NCBI GenBank assembly: GCA_015680685.1
Contig: MNCI01008967.1
Span: 187,386 to 251,385, forward strand
Direction: 5' to 3'
DNA: 64,000 nucleotides
Source of the DNA: Gnetum montanum
Taxonomy: Eukaryota > Streptophyta > Gnetopsida > Gnetales > Gnetaceae
The notes below the pieces were generated by a model. The model saw only the letters and a program-made list of their open reading frames with translations. It was not told the DNA's origin and searched no databases. This document shows, in pieces, positions 56,201-64,000 of the stretch. Each line of letters begins with the position of its first letter. The first letter of the stretch is position 1. Made by a program: the position numbers and the translations under genes.

Positions 56201-59060
56201 ATGGCACCAAAAGGTAAACACACACAAGAAGGAGGACCACCTCAACCAAGGGAGAATTGGCCTAGAATGGGAAGGGGCTAAGAATAGGCCTAGGAAAAAT
56301 CAATTGCAACCCATGCCATAGGACCTCTTAGGAAAGAGGCCAAATTGAAGTTTATTCATCAAGTTCTAGAATAAGTGGTAGAAACAAAGAATTCTCACTA
56401 GGATGAGGCACTAGTGTAGCAAGAAAACCTTGAGGTGACCTTGATGGAATCCTACTTGACCTAGATTAGATCAAGGGAGGTCCAAAAGATAGTGCTCTAG
56501 GAGTTAAAATTTTTCTCTTTCTTGGAGCAAGAACCTAAAGAGGTACAAGACTAATTGAAGACCTTTCTTATGTAGCCAATTATCACTTCTAGTGGGAGGT
56601 GGTATATGAGAGAGATGTTCTTATTCTAGAACAATAGGTAGGCTAGTTCAATGATCAAAATCAAGGACATTTTAGTGTCCTACTTGATGTAGGCTATTGC
56701 AGAGGCACTTGGGTTGCCTAAAATTAGGAAGAGTCTTGTCAAGATTCTAATACAAGAAAACCCCAACATAAAAAAAGAATGAATTCAGTGATGCTATGGT
56801 ATTGAATACAAGAAGTATAACCTGCTTACACCGATAGAAAGAATCCACTACAAGATTGTAGCCTTTCACCTAAACCCCATGGGGAGGTGTAGCAAGATCA
56901 CTACCTTTTCTACCCATGTGCGTGCTACTCTAAGTGGAAGATTCTTTATCAACCTTCCATAGTTAATCTATCTAGAGATAGAGAAGTGGTTCAAGGAGAA
57001 TGAACATGAAAGGAAGGAACTTTCCTTCCCATGCCTCATCAGAAAACTATGTTGAAGGGGAGGAATAGTATGCTATACTAATGATGTTGTTCAACATGCT
57101 TCAATTACTAATTGGATGGAGATGATGAAGGACAAAATGGTTGCAACAATAACCCAAGAAGAGGAGCAACAATCATCACCTCCACTTGTAACTTAGAGAA
57201 TTATGTTAGACATCACTATAACATCCCAAAAGTTGCATGAGTACCAAGAATGACTATTGAGTAAGCAAGATCAACAAGCAAGCATGAGTGATGGAGATCC
57301 ATCTGTGCACTAGCTAGTGATGAGTTACCTAAATGAGGTGGCCCAAATAGTCATCTTGATGGAGGGAGGTGGACCCATTTTCTCTACCCATTGAACACAA
57401 TTATCTATGAGATCACATGCTAGCACTAGAGAGATAATGATATCTCTCTCAGGACAACAACAACTCCTAGAGATTTCTGGGAACACTATAACCTTCTCTA
57501 TGTGCTTGGAGGAGGACAAGGGGGAAACAGTACTAGTGATGTAGTACCAAGGAAAAGAAATAATAGTAGAGATGGTTGTTGATAGAATCATCAAAACACT
57601 CAATACACCTACAACATTTGTACCAAACTTCACTACAGTTAAAGATGTGTAGATGTCCACAAGGATCATAAGTGGTAGATTAAGCATTGCAGAGCATGAA
57701 CAACTGTTGGACCTATTGGCAAGAACCAGGCAACCACTTCTAGATGTCTTTGATCTTTTAGATAGGATAAATACAACCTAGTTAGAGCTACTAGAGGCAA
57801 GGGGCAAAAACATTATTTTGGAAGGAAAGCCTAAAACAACTAAGAAGCTGAATGAATGCTTGGTTGTGAAAGTTGTTGAATTGAAAGCCTAGAATGTTGA
57901 CTCTACATTTCTCAACCTAGCGTTGATAAGAGATGAAGCCCTTGAATAGCTTCACACTAGATTGAAAGGGGTTGAGGATGCGATGTAGACATTGGTGTTC
58001 GACCGATCCTTGGCAAAGGCCACCCAGCATAAAATTTAGAAGCCCTTGGATTTGACCCATTAAGAAAATGTGTAGCTAATTGTAGAAAACCATTGCCTAT
58101 GAAATGTTAATGCACATAAACAAAAATTGACTCATTTTATCCATCAACAGCAAGAGCAACTAGCTAGAGCAAACATAGAGTTAAGGAGATTGATAGCCTA
58201 GAACAGAAACCTCTTCATGGAGGAGGTCTATGCCCTTTACCAAAGGGCTACAATAGAGGTAGCTACCTGGAAATTAGAGGCTCTCAAATTTGAGAGAGTT
58301 AAGGATCACTATAGAGACCATGTTAGCCTATAGAAAGAAATAAATGAAAAACAAATTTAAGTGACAAAGGTAAAGATGAATGAGACCCTTCAAAAACTCC
58401 AACAAGGATGAAAATTATGGTAGCCCATCATCAATGGGATTGATAAATATAATAAAGAAGAAATTCACTTGAAGAATTCATAGATAGAGGAAATGACTAA
58501 ATATATGAAGCTTTCCATTCTTCAGTACACAAACTTAGATATGTTGACTGACAGATGGCTGCAGTTAAAATTAGAAAAGCAAGTGGCTATCTTGTATTTT
58601 TTGTATGAGGCCAAGTTCAAGCATCACAAGGACACCAAGCAAAATCTTGTAGAGGAAAATGCTAAACTTAAGGTTCTTAAGGAAAAATATATCGATTAAA
58701 GATCCATTGCTGAGAGCTTGGCCAAAAGAATGAATGAATACCAGGAGTTGCAAAACATAGTCAAGGCATTCAATATTGAACATAAATAATTCATTGCCTA
58801 ATTCATCAATGTCAAGGAGATATTTCTAGTAATGTCCTATCCATGGGCTATCCCCATTCCAACCCACATTGGCAATGCCATGTAGACTGTGAATGATCCT
58901 TGGAGCAAGGAGGAGAAGTTAAAGACATTCATGGATGCTTTTAATCTTCCATCAAAGGTAGTAGCCATAGTAGAATAGCCATATCTGCCTCAACCACTGT
59001 GTGTAGTTGAAGCTAGCAAAGATCCTTTAGAACCTCAAAAACCTCCACTTCCTTAGATTG
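56201..59060 (+). pseudogene. Third ORF of element E, at the env-like position of Athila elements
   Basis: One reading frame can be followed from ATG 56201 (MAPKGKHTQEGGPPQPRENW) for at least 830 codons (to about 58700) and probably to about 59060 without an indel, but with some forty stop codons, mostly TAG and TAA at probable CAG, CAA or TGG sites. It is hydrophilic and rich in predicted helix: LTPIERIHYKIVAFHLNP, HVRATLSGRFFINLP, YLEIEKWFKENEHERKELSF in the first half; long charged helical segments (LARANIELRRLIA, LQLKLEKQVAILYFLYEAKF, NLVEENAKLKVLKEKY) in the second. Athila elements carry an extra ORF here, sometimes called env-like; I see no signal peptide or convincing membrane span, so envelope function is not supported. 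Confidence 0.55.
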
Positions 59061-59309
59061 TTTGAACCTCTTAATCATCTTCATGCTATTAGAGGATGTG
59101 CTATCCAGTTTGAGTAGTCATGCCATGGTGTTCCATTTTGTGTTATGAACACCATAAATTTTTGTAATGATATTGAATTGTACACTTAGGAAATTAATTT
59201 TGTTGTTAGTTTTATCATGTTGGTCAGTTTTGTCAAGAGTTTGTCAATAACCCTATACCTTCCTAATTTTGTAAAGGAACTTAAGGATGAGTTTTTGTTT
59301 AGTCATGGG

Positions 59310-60194
59310 GATATCATGAAGCATAAAAATGTCATGTTAATGGACCTCCATTGATGTGGCCTTATCAATGGGCCCCTTTTAACATGACCCCATCTACATG
59401 ATGTTGCCCCATCGATGGGGTTGCGTCGACATAGCGTTTGCTACATTTATGGGATCCGATCAATGTAGCTCCACAATAAATTCTATAAATATGTGCACAC
59501 CAACCATGTTTATGGGAGGTCTTATCATAGTTGTAGTAGATTTTTGAGTGTCCACAAGAAGAGTTAGAAAGTGTATAGATCTTTATTCGAGCATTGATGT
59601 ACTTGAGCACACCAATGTGAATGGTAATAAAGATGAGCATTTTGATTAAATCTTACAACACTTGGAATAGATTAATGATTTATTTCTATATTTACTATTT
59701 TCATTAATTATAAAATTAATTAAGATAATTAAGGATTTAATTAATTAAGTAAGCTAAATAGATAAAATACATAAGTATGACCACTTTGAGCATAACATAC
59801 AATGCTTGGTAATTCTAGTAGTTCTTAATGCTTGGTAACCCAAGAGTGTTGTATGCATTTAGGATGTGTATGGAGAGTGGGACTGGATGCTTATGTTAGG
59901 AATAGTTATTAATTAGCAATTAGATTAGTTAAGTTGTTTAATAAATTGTGTTTCAATGTGTTATTAATTGTAGGCAAATAAAATATAAAATAATAAAGAT
60001 CATGTTCCCTAATTACACTTTACCATACAACTAAGCTTCACAAGTGTAGTTGGAAAGACAAAAATTGTCACTATTAGATTTCACCTCATAGAACTAGCAT
60101 ACTTAGGAACTTAAGGTCTACAGAATTTGACTAGATTACACATAAACTCTTGTAATTCTTATAGTTGGGCATAGGGTATACTCATCGCTCATTA
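59310..60194 (+). mobile_element. Athila-type LTR between E and F (start approximate)
   Basis: TATA box TATAAATA at 59484-59491, TTTATTCGAG at about 59582, GGTAATAAAGATGAGC, then phrases shared with 366-808 (GGATGTGTATGG, ATGTTAGG). It ends CTCATTA just before the PBS at 60196 (CA expected, so one change). The U3 repeats a word like CATCGATGGGG / CATTGATGTGG. The left end is not sharply defined. Confidence 0.7.
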
Positions 60195-60195
60195 T

Positions 60196-60213
60196 TGGTG
60201 CCATTGCAAGGGG
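60196..60213 (+). other. Primer-binding site of F (tRNA-Asp, mutated)
   Basis: TGGTGCCATTGCAAGGGG, compared with TGGCGCCGTTGCCGGGG of element G. The changes include C-to-T and G-to-A at CpG sites. Confidence 0.7.
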
Positions 60214-60344
60214 CCTTTAGTTTGTTATTTGCGCTATCTAGGACATAGTAAAAAATTATTCAACAATGTTGGAGTGAATCCTAAAGTCATCATACATTAA
60301 AATAACTACAACAATTATAAGAAAGAACACTGCATTTCTTTTCT

Positions 60345-62344
60345 TCTTATACAAGATGTATTCTTCTCATAGGATTGATTCTCTACCTAAGTCTAATGGA
60401 GAAAATTAGCAGGTGCCCTAGTAATATAGATGGTATATGATCATCCTGATGAGTATGTACCAAATTTCACCTTTATCCTACATTAGGATGAACAATTGTG
60501 GTGGTGAGACATGGAGGGAAACATTGTGTTGCCACTTGATTGATCCATTCCTACAATGCTCCAACAAACTCGTTTGTGGTTGGGCATCCAAGGGCTTCAT
60601 GCTAAATATGATGTGTAGGATAGTGATGCTAGGGATTATCATCCCATTGATGCAAAACATCTAAGGGATTAATAGTGAGAGTAGCACTTCGAGTTTGTGA
60701 AGGGGAAGTGGTCCAATGTTTCCCTAATCCTGATGTATCAAAAAGATGATGGAAAACCCTTCTCTAGGGGTTTTTCATATGGAGAGACTCCTCTCTTTGA
60801 CTTCAGTGAAGGAGGTGAAAACCAAAACTTGTAGTTCATGATGCATAATCTTGGTTCTAGACAAAATGGATTCCATGACAAAGGGAGATCCAAGGAGGAG
60901 TCATGCTAGGGATGTAGGTAAGTAGCATGATCATGATCATTGTTGTGCCACTGAAGAGGGGGTGGTAGGCATTGTGATGATGCTAGTCCTCCTTGCTCAT
61001 CATCTTCATCATCATCTTCTTTCTCTTCTAGCTCTGAACATAATTGTAGGAGACGTGATCATGATGGAAGTGATAGATGAAACTAAGATGATCATAGGGA
61101 CTATTGGGCAAGTTAAGATCTGGGTCACAAGCATTCAAGAGAGGCCCTTCACCATGAATAAAGAGGTAGTAGAGGGCATCATAGGAACTAGGGTCATGGC
61201 TATGATGAACATTTTCTCACTACCCAAAGCATGCTAAACATCATGGAGGTAGTGAGAATTCTGACAAGGCATGTGAAAGATAATAAGATCAAGAAATTGG
61301 ATATGAACAACATCCCCAAGTTTGAAGGGGGCAGGGGGGGATATAACTCAAATTCACAAAATCCTCTTCAAGATCTTCATGATGCTTGTTCCTTACAAAA
61401 CATAGAAAATGATTGGCAAAAGCTTAAGTTGTTTCCCAAGACACTCATCAAAGAAGTAGAAAGCTAGTACTGGTCCTTGGAGTTGAAAATAATCTGTAAA
61501 TGTAGTTTGATGATCAAACTATTCAATGATAAGTATCAAATATACTTTCAAGTGTCCAATATGAGAAGGTAAATCCAGGTTTGGAAGAAATAAATACATG
61601 AGTCCTTGGATGCCACCATGGAAAGATAGTATTTCTTATTACATCGATGCCCTGGCCATTGTTACTCTTAGTAGGAACAACTATGCCACATTGTAGATGG
61701 ATTTCACTCTGAAATGAGGAGAGCTCTTGGAATCTATGCCCAAGGAAGATTTTTGGAATTAAGAGCCCATCAGATCTAGAGGCTTATTGAGTAGGTAGAA
61801 AAAGAAGAAGAAGAGCTAAGAAAATAATAAAGTATAGAAGAATATAAGTGATATCCTTCCATTTGCAAGAGAGAGGTTTGATTTTATGATAGTGAGGAGA
61901 AATCATCACTTGATGAGGTGGTGAACTAGAAAACCTTGTCGATTCAAAAATTTATCTTTGAAATTTTGGCTAAGATAGATTAGCTATGGGAATCTATGAA
62001 TAGTAGATTTCAAACTAATTTAAAAATTGCTAAAGAGTCCAAAGAACAAAGTAGTGATTGTGAGTGTAGGAGGTGAAAGGAAGCTAAACATGCCAATCAA
62101 AGGGATAAGGGAAAGATTTCTGTAGCAGAGGAAGTTGCAAAAATTGAATTAGATGATGATGGTGGATGTGACATTTACCAATATGAACATCCTAAGTGAC
62201 GTTGCCCCATCATGTCACACTTACAAGAGTCTGGGGTTTATGCTCTAAATCCATGACTAGCAAAAAGACAAACACCTAGAAGATTACCTTATCATCAAGG
62301 CAATCCCTAGTAGATCAATTAGCAACAATAATATTATCCAAGTG
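60345..62344 (+). pseudogene. gag: Gag of element F, decayed
   Basis: Best-preserved block (61231-61467): KKLDMNNIPKFEGGRGGYNS, PLQDLHDACSLQNIENDWQK, LKLFPKTLIKEVES*YWSLE. This parallels LPRLDLNNFPKFSGGYDLDP and NSWQKLKLFPMTLVVQAKVW of element G, then LFNDKYQIYFQVSNMRR. It continues with an acidic segment and SKEQSSDCECRR to the LTR of G at 62345. Many stops. Athila-type gag. Confidence 0.7.
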
Positions 62345-63352
62345 TGATGAGACACGGTTCGCACAGGCCGCGATATTGTGTACGCGATATCGCCACCGAC
62401 GCTATATCGCATCCCTCGTGATATCACATCCTTCTCTACGATATCGCGTACGCTATATCGTAGTTAGCCACCATGTCTATAAATAAGAGGTGGCTCTCCC
62501 TTGTTTGGGGATTCCAATTTTAGAGTAGTAAAGCTCTGGTAGTTTGATCCCTCCAGAGTTAGATTTTTTCCCGTGTCTGCCCGCAGTGTGGTGAATGTAA
62601 TTGTATGGTGTCTTTATTCGAGTGTGCCGTACTTGGACATGCACATGACCGGCAATAAAGATCAAGATTACTTTATCATTGTAGCATTCACTTAGTTTAT
62701 TTATTTGTTATTTATTTAATATTATTTATTGCTTTCATAGCGCGGTGTGAGTACGACTTAACTACGAGCATCTACGGGTGTGTACGGCTAGTTAAGGAAT
62801 CGGTTACTCATCGCGATTAGTTTCTCACCCTTAAACTCCTAGAAGCGGAACGAGTACGACTTGATTACGAGCATTTAAGTGTGACTGCTTGGTAGCCCAG
62901 TGGTGTAGCTAGGGGGATCTACGCTTGGTAACCCAGTGGCGTATTTGGGGTCTGCGCTTGGTAATCCCAGTGGCGTACCTAGGCCTATGCTTGGTAGTCC
63001 CAGTGGCAGTCGTGCACGAAGTCCAAGATGTGTACGGTTGATCAAGGAATCGGTTGCTCGTCGCACTTAGGCTAGATTAGATTTTCTTACCCTTTTCCTC
63101 TTAGCTTAGATTAGTTAATATTATTTTCCACTGCCATCAGGAGTAGCGTTAGAATTAGAACACATCATACACCTCATCTAGACTAAACCATACGTGACAT
63201 ATGCAAAACTAGTCTAGATGGGAAGACAGCGAACTGCGACCTAAGGCTAACTATCTAGGTGCCACAACTAGTCCATCTGCGGAGTTCGACCGGATCGCGC
63301 GTGCGACGCTCGTTTCGTATGGTTGAGTGTAGGGGTACCTCGCCACTCATCA
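62345..63352 (+). mobile_element. 5' LTR of element G (Athila-type, 1,008 bp)
   Basis: Begins TGATGAGACACGG right after TCCAAGTG of F and ends CTCATCA before the PBS. U3 (62365-62465) carries several GCGATATCGC/TACGCGATATCG palindromes. TATA box TATAAATA at 62478-62485. U5 holds degenerate CTTGGTAGCCCAGTGG repeats (62890-63010). No decay of the PBS, so this is the freshest Athila-like copy. Confidence 0.9.
62478..62485 (+). promoter_or_regulatory. TATA box of LTR G
   Basis: TATAAATA just downstream of the GATATC palindromes. The same box is found in the LTR at 59484 and, inverted, at 259-266. Confidence 0.6.
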
Positions 63353-63353
63353 T

Positions 63354-63372
63354 TGGCGCCGTTGCCGGGGAT
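63354..63372 (+). other. Primer-binding site of element G (tRNA-Asp)
   Basis: TGGCGCCGTTGCCGGGGAT, a perfect 19-base complement of the 3' end of plant tRNA-Asp(GTC), one base after the LTR. Confidence 0.92.
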
Positions 63373-63483
63373 GGTGCTAGTTATCTAGATTAGTTATATC
63401 ATACAAGGTCGTTGTAAAGAACTTAATGATATATCTCTTAAAAAGAAGTAATTATAAAAAGTCACATAAATTCACACACAACA

Positions 63484-64000
63484 ATGCCTCTCCTACAAGA
63501 TGATAATAACGCCACACTTAGTGAGGAAGTTCATTGGAGAACCAATGAGCTATATGACGATGAAGATTGGAGTATACAACCTGAAGTGGGAGTTTCCTAT
63601 AAGAATGAACAAAAACAACGTCATCGTAACACACGAAGACATAACTTACCCGATGACGATGAACCCCCACTGGCCACTACAAGCCTAACGCAAATACAAG
63701 AGGCTGTTCGAATCTCACGTAGGCATCGTAAAGAGAGCCGACTACCCAGGCTCGATTTAAACAACTTTCCAAAATTTTCCGGAGGCTATGACTTAGATCC
63801 GCATCAACATTTACTAGCCTTCTACGATGTGTGCACATGGAATAACATTGATAACAGTTGGCAAAAACTGAAGCTCTTTCCTATGACACTCGTTGTCCAA
63901 GCTAAAGTATGGTATAGATCATTAAAACCAAATTTGATATGACGTTGGTCAACAATGGTAGAGGTCTTTAATGAAAAATATCAAACCTGCGCAAGAGTGT
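63484..64000 (+). pseudogene. gag: Gag of element G, 5' part, runs off the window
   Basis: ATG 63484 follows the PBS by 110 bp. MPLLQDDNNATLSEEVHWRT, an acidic N-terminus, then ISRRHRKESRLPRLDLNNFP, KFSGGYDLDPHQHLLAFYDV and WQKLKLFPMTLVVQAKVWYR, the typical Athila gag helices. A TGA at 63940 (probably from CGA) interrupts it; after it the frame reads RWSTMVEVFNEKYQTCARV to the edge. One stop in 172 codons, so little decayed. Confidence 0.8.

Larger units (their letters stand above)
49455..59300 (+). mobile_element. Element E: decayed internal region of an Athila-like retrotransposon
   Basis: Plus strand: gag tail, protease, RT, RNase H, integrase, then a long third ORF (56201-59060) and an LTR. 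The sequence at 49455-49950 is homologous to 61840-62344 of F. The 5' LTR, PBS and most of gag are absent because element C ends here. The RT box FMDDSS matches the FMDDFS type of Athila, not the YVDD of Tat. Nearly every domain has stop codons. Confidence 0.8.

Noticed and set aside
56201-59060. Calling ORF3 an envelope protein
   Set aside because: No signal peptide, cleavage site or transmembrane span can be seen; only the position suggests it.
1-64000. Host genes, tRNA or rRNA genes
   Set aside because: All recognisable coding blocks belong to retrotransposons or their captured gene; no cloverleaf-like tRNA or rRNA segment was found, only PBS complements.

Overview
This is plant nuclear DNA made almost entirely of nested, decaying Ty3/gypsy LTR retrotransposons. 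I see no intact host gene, no tRNA or rRNA gene and no CRISPR array. The plant origin rests on Tat-type and Athila-type domain content, dual RNase H domains, and primer-binding sites complementary to plant tRNA-Asn and tRNA-Asp. Very large elements and strong C-to-T decay (many CAG/CAA/TGG codons now TAG/TAA/TGA) fit a large, heavily methylated genome such as a gymnosperm, but the species cannot be fixed from the sequence.

Layout. Positions 1-808 hold two pieces of an Athila-type LTR joined head to head. Positions 809 to about 49450 are three Tat/Ogre-like elements nested like dolls, all coding their polyproteins on the minus strand. Element C (809 to about 49450, oldest, right LTR truncated) was entered by element D (9194-41186, target duplication CTACC). 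D's gag was later entered by element B (24740-37739, exactly 13,000 bp, target duplication ATGGC, both LTRs 1,424 bp). From about 49455 to the right edge is a plus-strand Athila-like series: decayed internal region E (gag, PR, RT, RNase H, integrase, and a long third ORF), an LTR followed by a second decayed internal region F, then a well-preserved LTR plus gag start of element G (62345-64000).

The notable biology is in the Tat elements. Each has gag-protease as one ORF and RT-RNase H-integrase as a second ORF; where the region is complete they are separated by several kilobases. In that space lies a multi-exon gene on the opposite (plus) strand, with introns of about 70-130 bp at matching positions in B, C and D. 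Its 5' exons (seen in C and D) look like a captured, catalytically dead FCP1/SCP-like (NIF, HAD-fold) phosphatase. Its middle exon resembles the 'putative plant transposon protein' type of domain, and its last exons are charged and often Glu-rich. The borders between the antisense gene and the sense ORFs, and the 3' side of pol, carry arrays of short hairpin units that begin AGTTTA. The polypurine tract lies beside a stem-loop present in all three elements with base-pair changes on both arms.

Together these suggest giant Ogre-like elements with a spliced sense transcript, and within its probable intron a spliced antisense gene of partly host origin. All copies here are mutated. B has also lost RT and the integrase catalytic Asp. 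Two places (19303-19428 and 27713-27761) are inverted copies of adjacent sequence bounded by single Ns and are probably assembly artefacts; 16312-16389 is a gap.
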